Below are positions 45,145-52,291 of a stretch of DNA of 64,000 bases, piece after piece. Position 1 is the stretch's first letter. Every line of letters starts with the position of its first letter. Source of the stretch: Sphingobacteriales bacterium (GTDB lineage Bacteria > Bacteroidota > Bacteroidia > Chitinophagales > UBA2359); NCBI GenBank assembly GCA_016718845.1, contig JADKCK010000106.1:1-64000 (forward strand), read 5' to 3'. A program made the position numbers and the translations under genes. The notes under the pieces are model-generated. The model had not been told where the DNA came from and made no database searches. It saw only the letters and a program-made list of their open reading frames with translations.

Positions 45145-46092
45145 ATGAAACAAATTTACCAATACATATACCAACACTTTAAAACCGACTATAGCCCGCT
45201 GTATTATGCCCTAACAGCCCTTTGCATAGGTATTTTTGTGGCACTTAACTACACCTTTGGCATCGAGCGGCAACTGCGTAGCCATTATAGCGGCGTTTGG
45301 CAAGTGGCATTGTATGTGTTGTTTTATGCCCTGCCCTATTTTACGGTTATTGCCCTGCAAAAACTAACAGGGCAAGACGTTAGCTATGTAAAAAAACGCA
45401 GCTTTTGGGCACAAATAGCCTTTGTGTTGCTCTTGCTTTCGTTCGATGCCACTTATATTGTATCCGCACAACTGTATGCTATTTGCAAAAGCCACTACAC
45501 AGGCAAAGATTTATACTATGTTAGCAGGCTATGTGTTGCCTTTAATAGTTTGTTAGCCATGGGTGTGCCGCTGTTGCTGTATTGGCTACTGTGGGGGCGT
45601 AAAAATACACCCACCTTTTATGGGCTTACTTGGCGCGGTTTTAAAGCCCAACCTTACCTAATTATGTTGGGTATTATGTTGCCTATTATTGTGGGAGCTT
45701 CGTTTTTTAGCCAGTTTACCAACTATTATCCAACCCTAAAACTATACGGTATACAAACGCTGCGCATTGCCCCGCCTGCCTTAGCCATTGCCTTCTACGA
45801 GTTTATATATGGTCTTGATTTTGTATGGACAGAAGTAGTTATTCGTGGGTTTATGGTAATAGGTATGTATAGGCTAATGGGACACAAAGCGGTTATGCCT
45901 ATGGTGGCATTGTACGCATTTAGGCACTTTAACAAGCCTTTGGCAGAAACCATCAGCTCGGTTTTTGGTGGATATTTGCTTGGCAGCATTGCCTACCGAA
46001 GCAACAATGTGTTAGGCGGCGTATTTATTCATGCAGGCATAGCCATTTTAATGGACTTGGTGGCTATGGCACAATGGTTTGCGGTTAATTAA
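45145..46092 (+). CDS. CPBP-family intramembrane protein
   Basis: A 315-residue polytopic membrane protein with about eight hydrophobic segments. The CPBP (Abi/Rce1-like) signature is partly visible in the last third: WTEVVIRGFMVIG in place of EExxxRG, FRHFNKPLAE with the conserved His, and the final FIHAGIAILMD. The first Glu of the usual EE pair is Thr here, so protease activity is uncertain. The family includes intramembrane proteases used in prenyl-protein processing and bacteriocin self-immunity. It stands alone behind a REP-like promoter and a hairpin leader. Confidence 0.75.
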   Translation: MKQIYQYIYQHFKTDYSPLYYALTALCIGIFVALNYTFGIERQLRSHYSGVWQVALYVLFYALPYFTVIALQKLTGQDVSYVKKRSFWAQIAFVLLLLSFDATYIVSAQLYAICKSHYTGKDLYYVSRLCVAFNSLLAMGVPLLLYWLLWGRKNTPTFYGLTWRGFKAQPYLIMLGIMLPIIVGASFFSQFTNYYPTLKLYGIQTLRIAPPALAIAFYEFIYGLDFVWTEVVIRGFMVIGMYRLMGHKAVMPMVALYAFRHFNKPLAETISSVFGGYLLGSIAYRSNNVLGGVFIHAGIAILMDLVAMAQWFAVN

Positions 46093-46166
46093 GTAATAAA
46101 AATTAAATTGCAGATGATTTTTTATTATTTGTATAATAAAAAACCGAAATTTGATAATTTTTGTTG

Positions 46167-46175
46167 TAATTTTGC
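46167..46175 (+). promoter_or_regulatory. Promoter -7 box of the DUF2625 gene
   Basis: TAATTTTGC, 50 bp before the ATG at 46226. Confidence 0.55.
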
Positions 46176-46225
46176 AGAAATAAAGCCCAAATACATTACA
46201 AAATATAACAATACGAAAATAAACC

Positions 46226-46966
46226 ATGAAAATACTTTTAACTTTACTTGTGCTTATCTTTAACTCTTTATTGGCGTATCCTCAAATAAAAATGCGTTCA
46301 TTAGACGAACTAATTAACAAAGCCGATCCGGGTTGGGTATTTGTAAAACAATGGATAGACTCGGCAAAGAATAAAATCGAGGTTTTACCGGTTAATGCCG
46401 AAAACGCAACCGATGCATTGTACAAAATGCAAGTAACAACACGTTCGCCAATGGGCGCTATTGTTTATATGACAGGCGGAATTTTGGTTGATAATGGTTG
46501 GATAAGAATTTTGGGGTCGGGTAGTGCCAAATTGCCTAGAACTCTTCCTGATTGGAATAAAGGAAAAGCATTTGAAGAATTTGGTCAAGCAGCACCATTT
46601 TTACTTATTGCAGATGATGCCATGGGTGGTTTTTTTCTTCTAAATGGCGGCGAATTTGGTGAAGACATTGGCAAGGTGTACTACTTTGCTCCCGATAATT
46701 TAGAATTTGAGCCACTGGGTATTTCATATTCCGATTTTTTAGAATTTTGTTTTAGTGGTAATTTAGAAGAATTTTATGAGGGCTATAGGTGGAAAAATTG
46801 GGAACAAGAAGTTTCTGATTTAGCTGGTGATAGGGTGTATAATTTTTTTCCGTGTTTATGGATAACAAAAAATAAAGACATGGACAAAATTTCAAGAAAA
46901 AATGTGTCAGTTGAAGAGCAATATAACCTAAATCTTGATTTTAGAAAACAACTTGGATTTGATTAG
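46226..46966 (+). CDS. DUF2625 domain protein, exported
   Basis: A 246-residue protein matching the DUF2625 family: MRSLDELINKADPGWVFVKQ, VTTRSPMGAIVYMTGGILVD, WIRILGSGSAKLPRTLPDWN, and a central ADDAMGGFFLLNGG with PDNLEFEPLGISYSDFLEFC. This copy has an N-terminal signal peptide (MKILLTLLVLIFNSLLAYPQ), so it is probably periplasmic, whereas many relatives are cytoplasmic. The family resembles SMI1/KNR4-type immunity proteins in layout, but no role is proven. Single gene with its own promoter; the next gene is 345 bp away. Confidence 0.85.
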   Translation: MKILLTLLVLIFNSLLAYPQIKMRSLDELINKADPGWVFVKQWIDSAKNKIEVLPVNAENATDALYKMQVTTRSPMGAIVYMTGGILVDNGWIRILGSGSAKLPRTLPDWNKGKAFEEFGQAAPFLLIADDAMGGFFLLNGGEFGEDIGKVYYFAPDNLEFEPLGISYSDFLEFCFSGNLEEFYEGYRWKNWEQEVSDLAGDRVYNFFPCLWITKNKDMDKISRKNVSVEEQYNLNLDFRKQLGFD

Positions 46967-47065
46967 CTGTGTTTTTACAGAACACCTACATACACGGCTA
47001 ATGCACTTTCAATTAGATGTTTTTTGCTTCAAATATTAATTGTTATAAAAAAAAATGCAATAATT

Positions 47066-47300
47066 TTTCTCCCAAAACTTGCTTAAACTAAAAAAAACGT
47101 TTTATATTTGTTCCCGATAAAAGACACCTGTTATTTTTTGATAGTGGGTGTGGGTGATTGCACGAATTATAGAAATGAGTAACCATACTATTCAGCGGGT
47201 TAAAAGCCCGTTGGATAATCTTTAAACAACACAAACTTTCTAATTTAACTAAAGAGTGTGAACTTTAGTTCGTGTAAATAGTAGTTAGGGGTAATAAAAA
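47066..47300 (+). promoter_or_regulatory. Promoter-leader element, copy A
   Basis: A conserved block of about 230 bp in front of the aspartic-protease-like gene. It contains CGTTTTATATTTG (a -7 box match), a CAGCGGG/CCCGTTG stem-loop with loop TTAAAAG at 47193-47213, TTGGATAATCTTTAAACAAC, and a hairpin GTGTGAACT/AGTTCGTGT at 47256-47275. Copy B lies at 49085-49330. Confidence 0.65.
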
Positions 47301-47311
47301 TAGACAAGACA

Positions 47312-48271
47312 ATGGATATAAAATTAATACAGAATGCTATAATTATTGAGATTAGTGTTAATGAAAATCATTACAATTTTTTTCTTGATAGTGGATTTCC
47401 TTTTAGTTTTTCAAAAGATTTAACTCATATTTCAAATTTAGATTTAAAAATTGAAAATGAATTTAAACTTGATTTACAAAAATCAACAGTAGATACAAGT
47501 GATTTAGAAAAGCATTTAGGAATTAAACTTTCGGGATTTTTAGGTTTAAATTTTATTCAAAAATTCGAGAATTTTTCAATAAATCTCATCGAAAATAAAA
47601 TTGAATTTAATGCTTTAATTGACTATGATTTTTCACTTCCAATGTTAAGTGTTAATCCTATAATTACGAATTTTTCAATTGAAAATATCGATAAAAATGG
47701 ATTTGCGTTATTTGATACAGGAGCATTTCAATCTATGTTCTTTGATTTAAATGATTTATCTATTAGGTATAAATCAAGTAAAGGTTGGGCATTTCCATCT
47801 GCATTTGGCAAAATGCTAATTGATTATTATGCAGAAATTCCTATATATTTTGAAAAACAAAATCTTGGCAATTATACTTTTGGTTATCCATCTAATCTTC
47901 CCCGAATGCCTTTTAAATACGTATTAGGTCTAAATTTCATGAGCGAATTTATCGTAAATCTAAATTTTAAACGCAAAACAATTGATTTTAAAAAAAATAG
48001 TATAAAAAACAATAAAATATTTAAATTAAATTCTGATATATATTCAATTGGCATTCAAGTAATTTTTGAAAATAATGCATTCATTGTTTCAAACATACTC
48101 GCAGGTTTTGAAAATAAATTTGTGAACGTAAATGATAAAATTATTTTCAATGAACCAGTTGATATAAATTCGTTTTATAATTCAATAACCTCAAATAAAA
48201 CAAGTAGAAACATAGAATTAAATATTAACGGCAAAAATGTAATGTTACAAACAATGCAAATCTTCAAATAA
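47312..48271 (+). CDS. Retropepsin-like aspartic protease homologue with two DxG motifs
   Basis: A 319-residue protein. Two aspartic-protease half-sites are present in one chain: FFLDSGFPFSF near residue 25 and GFALFDTGAFQSMFF near 132. The second is followed by YVLGLNFMSEFIVNLNFK, like the conserved hydrophobic-Gly strand. Residues about 240-319 resemble a PDZ-type domain (GIQVIFENNAFIVSNIL, NVNDKIIFNEPVD). No signal peptide is seen. The gene is markedly AT-rich (many AAA, ATT, TTT codons) compared with neighbours, suggesting separate ancestry. Activity is likely but unproven. The promoter-leader element A immediately precedes it. Confidence 0.7.
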   Translation: MDIKLIQNAIIIEISVNENHYNFFLDSGFPFSFSKDLTHISNLDLKIENEFKLDLQKSTVDTSDLEKHLGIKLSGFLGLNFIQKFENFSINLIENKIEFNALIDYDFSLPMLSVNPIITNFSIENIDKNGFALFDTGAFQSMFFDLNDLSIRYKSSKGWAFPSAFGKMLIDYYAEIPIYFEKQNLGNYTFGYPSNLPRMPFKYVLGLNFMSEFIVNLNFKRKTIDFKKNSIKNNKIFKLNSDIYSIGIQVIFENNAFIVSNILAGFENKFVNVNDKIIFNEPVDINSFYNSITSNKTSRNIELNINGKNVMLQTMQIFK

Positions 48272-48292
48272 ATGTAAAGTAATATTATTTAA

Positions 48293-48436
48293 TATTATAA
48301 TAAATATTTTAATTTTGAATTAGCAAAATTTTGTAATGAAAAACTTCGCCCAATAACCTACCAAGAAGCACAAGAAAAACATTGGGCTTGGGGCGAACAA
48401 TTTGGACAAGAGTATAACCACATAATCAAACAAATA
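48293..48436 (+). pseudogene. In-frame open remnant upstream of the HIT gene
   Basis: 48 sense codons without a start run in frame into the HIT gene and translate to a plausible amphipathic sequence (FELAKFCNEKLRPITYQEAQ, EKHWAWGEQFGQEY). It may be the 3' end of a deleted gene fused to the HIT gene by rearrangement. No family was recognised. Confidence 0.35.
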
Positions 48437-48868
48437 ATGGAAAAAGAGTGTGTATTTTGCAAAATAAGCCAAAAAGAATTGCCAGCGAGTATTGTTTTTG
48501 AAAACGAACGAGTTATGGTAATAATGGATATACAGCCAATCAATGAAGGGCACATTTTAGTAATGCCTAAAAATTGCTATCAGTTTTTACACCAAGTACC
48601 TGCCGAATTAAGCCAAGAACTGTTTAGGGTAGTCACCGAAGTAGAAAAAACACTCTGGCACATAGAAGGTATTGTGTGCGAAGGAACAAACATATTGCAA
48701 AATAATGGACGATGTGCGTGGCAAGAAGTTAATCATGTTCATTTTCATATTATTCCTCGTTTTGCAGGAGATAATTTCAAAATAAAATATCAGCCCAAAC
48801 GTCCTACAAGGGAAGCATTAAATGAATTAGCTGATAAAATCAAGTCGCAAATTGAATTTTTTAAATAA
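48437..48868 (+). CDS. HIT family nucleotide hydrolase/transferase
   Basis: A 143-residue HIT protein. The N-terminal zinc-like CxxC (ECVFCKISQKELPASIVFEN) is followed by the substrate loop NEGHILVMPKNCY and the catalytic histidine triad His100, His102, His104 (NHVHFHIIPRF). Family members hydrolyse dinucleoside polyphosphates or nucleotide phosphoramidates through a histidine intermediate. Length is typical (about 115-145). The ATG at 48437 begins the conserved part; the frame is open for 48 codons upstream without a start, and no clear promoter was seen. Confidence 0.85.
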   Translation: MEKECVFCKISQKELPASIVFENERVMVIMDIQPINEGHILVMPKNCYQFLHQVPAELSQELFRVVTEVEKTLWHIEGIVCEGTNILQNNGRCAWQEVNHVHFHIIPRFAGDNFKIKYQPKRPTREALNELADKIKSQIEFFK

Positions 48869-49006
48869 AATACCTACAACAAAAACATTACTGTCCATAG
48901 CCGTTTTTTTCAAGCCGACTGCACGAAGCCAACGCACCCCAAAACGGCTACGTCAGTAATATAACCGTTATCCGCAATAAACAAATTCATCCCCCCACAA
49001 AAACCT

Positions 49007-49046
49007 TACGCCAAATTTGCAAACCTCGCAAATTTGGCGTATCTTT
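49007..49046 (+). promoter_or_regulatory. REP-like palindrome fused to promoter box, copy 2
   Basis: CGCCAAATTTGC and GCAAATTTGGCG pair around AAACCTC, then TATCTTTG. It is followed directly by promoter-leader element B. Confidence 0.6.
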
Positions 49047-49084
49047 GTATTAAAACTAATTGATATAAAAATAAATGTGTTATT

Positions 49085-49330
49085 TTTCCTCCAAAAGCTT
49101 GAGTAAAATAAAAAAACGTTTTATATTTGCCTCTGATAAAAGGTACTTCACTATATACCGCAAAGTTTGGCGGTGAGTATGGAATGCGAAAGCTATACGC
49201 AGGTAAGCAATCGCACCATTCAGCGGGTTAAAAGCCCGTTGGATAATCTTTAAACAACACAAAATTGCTAATTTAACTAAAAAATGCGAACTTTAGTTTG
49301 CGTAAATACAGTTAGTGGCTATCTTCGTAA
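49085..49330 (+). promoter_or_regulatory. Promoter-leader element, copy B
   Basis: Matches copy A in order: CGTTTTATATTTG, CAGCGGG/CCCGTTG hairpin (49221-49241), GGATAATCTTTAAACAAC, and a terminal hairpin ATGCGAACT/AGTTTGCGT (49284-49303). Three of the stem pairs differ from copy A yet still pair (U-G to C-G, G-U to G-C, G-U to A-U). It precedes the lectin gene at 49391. Confidence 0.65.
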
Positions 49331-49390
49331 AAATGCCACCGCCTAATCCGAAGAGCGATAACGGTAGGAAAAAACTTAAATTTATTTACT

Positions 49391-49735
49391 ATGGCTAATT
49401 TCACAGTAGATATTCCAGTAGGACCTATCTGGAATAATGATGACGCAAAAGTAAAATGCCCCATTGTATGTGCGGCGCATTTGGGAACTTGGAATGGACA
49501 ATGGACTACAGTTGTTGAAGGACAAATGAGCGTTTGTGGTTGTACAGTCGAAATTGATAGTAATGGTGATTCGGAGTATACGATGGATGTATTGGCAGGT
49601 CCAATTTGGGATAATGATGACGCAAAAGTAAAATGCCCTGTTGTTTGTGCATCTTATGGTGGTACTTGGAACGGCCAATGGGCTACAGTAGTCGGAGGCA
49701 AAATGAGTGTTTGTGGTTGCACTTTTAAATTCTAA
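49391..49735 (+). CDS. MVL-type mannan-binding lectin
   Basis: A 114-residue protein composed of two homologous halves (about 1-55 and 60-114). Each reads (I/V)xAGPIWxNDDAKVKCPxVCAxxxGTWNGQWxTVVxGxMSVCGC. This is the architecture of the oligomannose-binding lectin MVL of Microcystis viridis (113 residues, GPLWSN, TGQW and MSV motifs). The Trp-containing GPIW and NGQW loops that bind sugar are kept. Each half has four extra Cys (KCPxVC and SVCGC), likely disulphides. There is no signal peptide, as in MVL. A conserved promoter-leader element lies upstream, and no clear terminator was seen. Confidence 0.85.
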   Translation: MANFTVDIPVGPIWNNDDAKVKCPIVCAAHLGTWNGQWTTVVEGQMSVCGCTVEIDSNGDSEYTMDVLAGPIWDNDDAKVKCPVVCASYGGTWNGQWATVVGGKMSVCGCTFKF

Positions 49736-50000
49736 TCGTATGATTTGGTCGGGAAATAATGTAAAATATTGTTCCCCGACCATTTTTAAATTTTAACCTC
49801 TCAATTTACAGAAAATCGTTAATTTGGGCAGAAAGTTCAGCCTTCCAATTTACGGAAAATCGTTAATTCGGGTAGAATTTACCCCCAAAATCACAAGAAT
49901 ATTCAAAATTAACCTAGTAAAAATCGCTAACAATACACACACATCCTGCGTAGATGCCACCGTTGTGCCCAATAAACAAATTCATCTCAAGTAAAAAACC

Positions 50001-50045
50001 TTTACGCCAAATTTGCAAACCTCGCAAATTTGGCGTATCTTTGTA
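50001..50045 (+). promoter_or_regulatory. REP-like palindrome fused to promoter box, copy 3
   Basis: Same palindrome as at 49007 (CGCCAAATTTGC, AAACCTC, GCAAATTTGGCG) and TATCTTTG, now 20 bp before an ATG at 50062. About 35 bp before it (AATAAACAAATTCATC) are also shared with copy 2. Confidence 0.65.
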
Positions 50046-50061
50046 TCAAAATTAACCAATT

Positions 50062-50353
50062 ATGCAACCAATATTAACCATAGACGAAATAAAAGCCCAA
50101 TACCCCGACCAATGGGTGTTGGTGGGTAATCCTATCTTAAAAGATTTAGACACCCTCGAAGCCATTATCAATAAATTAGTGCAAGGTGTCGTTTTATTTG
50201 CGAGTAAAGACAAGCGCGAAATTGCTTGTTAGTGCGTATGACTTTTTTGCGTTCAATATTGTAGCAGACTTTGACGGAGTTTTAGGTCTTGACTTTTTTA
50301 AAGGCGTAAAATTCTGTATTGACCTCAAACAAAAAGAAATAAATATTCAATAA
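50062..50353 (+). pseudogene. Deletion scar joining two neighbouring genes
   Basis: The first 55 codons (MQPILTIDEIKAQYPDQWVL, VGNPILKDLD, VQGVVLFASKDKREIA) match the small protein that in many Bacteroidota precedes a retropepsin-like aspartic protease gene. After a stop at 50230, another frame reads ADFDGVLGLDFFKGVKFCID, LKQKEINIQ-stop, the C terminus of that protease. The middle (end of gene 1, most of gene 2) is missing. Neither product can be functional as written. Confidence 0.5.
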
Positions 50354-50454
50354 TACAAAAAACACCCAACAATACACACACATCAAGGCTACCGCCCTGC
50401 ATACCAACAGCGACCAATGAATATACTTTTTTAAACTTTTTATAATTATAAGGT

Positions 50455-51642
50455 ATGATTTTAAAAAATATTACAGGCAATTGGTTTTCAAAGGCACGGA
50501 CTTTCGACAAGGAAAATGAAAGCCTAAATCATTTCTGGTGGCGGCACCACTTGCTCTCCATTCAGGCTGTTAAACGCACTTTCGGCTTGGGATTGGGCTT
50601 GGTCAAAGTATCGATTCTCCATACGCTGTGGCGCGGAATCATCATGCTCTTCATGCAGCTTGACAAGGTTTTCTATCCAGCTTGGAGTCGCACAACTATT
50701 GATAGACCAGTATTCATCATCGGTCATCCGCGCTCCGGAACCACGATGCTGCACCGCAGTTTGACTTCAACTGGCGACTTTGTGGTCTTCAAATTCTGGC
50801 ACTTGGTCTTTCCATCTCTTACCCTACGCAGGCTTTTGAACCCACTGATATCCTATCTTATTCGGCATGGAAAAGATGTCATCGTACCCAAGGAGGTAGG
50901 GCATTTTGCTGCATTGGGAGAAGTGGATGAGGAAGATTTTCTTTTTCTTTTTCAGGCATTGACACAGTTCTATCCTCCTTTGAGTGGTTTGGCTTTCGCC
51001 GAGAAAGACTTCGACGAAATGGTGTTCTGCGATGCACTTCCAGCAAAACTACGTCGCCAGAGTATGGCGTGGTTTGATGGGTGCATCCGCAGACAAATGC
51101 TGTTCACAGGGCGTAAGCGCATAGTGACTAAAATGAACTACTCTGCCATGCGCGTCCGCACCCTGCTCGAAACTTATCCCGATGCACGCATCGTTTATGT
51201 GGTTCGTTCCCCACTTGATACAATCCCTTCGCACCTGTCGCTTCATCAAAACGTGTGTTACCACCAATGGGGGAAGGACAGAATTCCTCCGGCTGTACTC
51301 AACCGATATATTTTACGCCGTTACAAGCACAACGTTAGTCTTTACCAGTACGTCGAAGACTTGCTTGCGACGGGCGCGCTGCCATCATCAAAAGTTATCA
51401 CCATACAATACGAGGACATGATGAATGATTTGGAGGCGGAAGTTGCCCGTGTGGCGACATTTTGCGAACTTGACATTTCTGACTCATTGCGTCACTCTAT
51501 TGCCGACCAAGCTGGCGTACAACGTGGCTACAAGCGCGACCACAACAATCAAAAATTGGAGAACTTTGGGCTTACTTCTGCCGATATAGTGCGTGACTTG
51601 AGCTTTATCTTCGACCGATACGGTTTTGACCGCGAGGTCTAA
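50455..51642 (+). CDS. Sulfotransferase family protein
   Basis: A 395-residue protein with the PAPS 5'-phosphate loop FIIGHPRSGTTMLHRSL (Gly90 to Arg101) and the 3'-phosphate motif YVVRSPLDTIPSHLSL, both typical of the sulfotransferase_3 family. A hydrophobic stretch near residues 45-65 may associate with membrane. It would transfer sulfate from PAPS to an unknown acceptor. Base composition and codons (frequent CGC, CTC, GGC) are clearly richer in GC than neighbouring genes, suggesting transfer. No other PAPS genes lie in the window. The ATG at 50455 is the first in frame; promoter unclear. Confidence 0.85.
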   Translation: MILKNITGNWFSKARTFDKENESLNHFWWRHHLLSIQAVKRTFGLGLGLVKVSILHTLWRGIIMLFMQLDKVFYPAWSRTTIDRPVFIIGHPRSGTTMLHRSLTSTGDFVVFKFWHLVFPSLTLRRLLNPLISYLIRHGKDVIVPKEVGHFAALGEVDEEDFLFLFQALTQFYPPLSGLAFAEKDFDEMVFCDALPAKLRRQSMAWFDGCIRRQMLFTGRKRIVTKMNYSAMRVRTLLETYPDARIVYVVRSPLDTIPSHLSLHQNVCYHQWGKDRIPPAVLNRYILRRYKHNVSLYQYVEDLLATGALPSSKVITIQYEDMMNDLEAEVARVATFCELDISDSLRHSIADQAGVQRGYKRDHNNQKLENFGLTSADIVRDLSFIFDRYGFDREV

Positions 51643-51944
51643 CGAGAAAAACTTACTATAATATGGACTGCCAGCAATATTGAATGCTCGCGCCAAAAAC
51701 TTGACTAATTCCGAAAAATTATAGACAAAGGGGGACAACATCATTAACGGAATTTTTCGCAAAATCCCTCTTTCGTCGCTTTTTATCGCTTATTTTCGTG
51801 GCTTAACTTAACGAAAATGAAGAGGTGTTGGGCGAAAAAAAAACTAAAAATAAAAGGGGCTTAAACCTGAACACCCCTCCGTTTTGGGAAAATAGTAGGG
51901 CGCGACACTGCCAAATAAAGCGTATTTGTGGGCAAAAATAATAT

Positions 51945-52148
51945 ATGGCACAAGGAACTGTAAAATGGTTTAATTCAGAAAAAGGCTTTGGTTTTATCAC
52001 CCCAGAGGATGGGTCAGCCGACGTATTTGTTCATTTTTCAGCAATAACAAGTGATGGATATAAGGCATTAGATGAGGGGCAACAAGTTGAATTTGATGTT
52101 ACACAAGGACAGAAAGGGCCACAGGCAGAAAATGTATGCAAGATCTAA
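51945..52148 (+). CDS. Cold-shock domain protein (CspA-like)
   Basis: A 67-residue single OB-fold RNA/DNA chaperone. RNP1 (KGFGFI, residues about 16-21) and RNP2 (VFVHF) are intact in MAQGTVKWFNSEKGFGFITP and ADVFVHFSAI. Such proteins melt mRNA structure during cold or growth changes. The C terminus ends AENVCKI instead of the usual AxNVxxL. Followed by a strong terminator at 52165. Confidence 0.9.
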   Translation: MAQGTVKWFNSEKGFGFITPEDGSADVFVHFSAITSDGYKALDEGQQVEFDVTQGQKGPQAENVCKI

Positions 52149-52164
52149 TGGCAACCACAAAACA

Positions 52165-52212
52165 AAAAAATACAACCATTTTTGGAAAATGCCGAAAATG
52201 GTTGTACTTTTT
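52165..52212 (+). terminator. Terminator of the cold-shock gene
   Basis: TACAACCATTTT pairs with GAAAATGGTTGTA (one G-T pair), with A run before and T run after. Confidence 0.8.
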
Positions 52213-52236
52213 ATGCCCAATACCTACTCCCAAAAA

Positions 52237-52280
52237 CAAAAAACACCCCTTTAAAGCAATGCTTCAAAGGGGTGTTTTTT
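52237..52280 (-). terminator. Terminator of the acyl-CoA dehydrogenase gene
   Basis: AAAAAACACCCCTTT and AAAGGGGTGTTTTTT pair around an AAGC...GCTT inner stem; it ends just before the minus-strand stop codon at 52292. Confidence 0.85.
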
Positions 52281-52291
52281 TTATAAACCGC

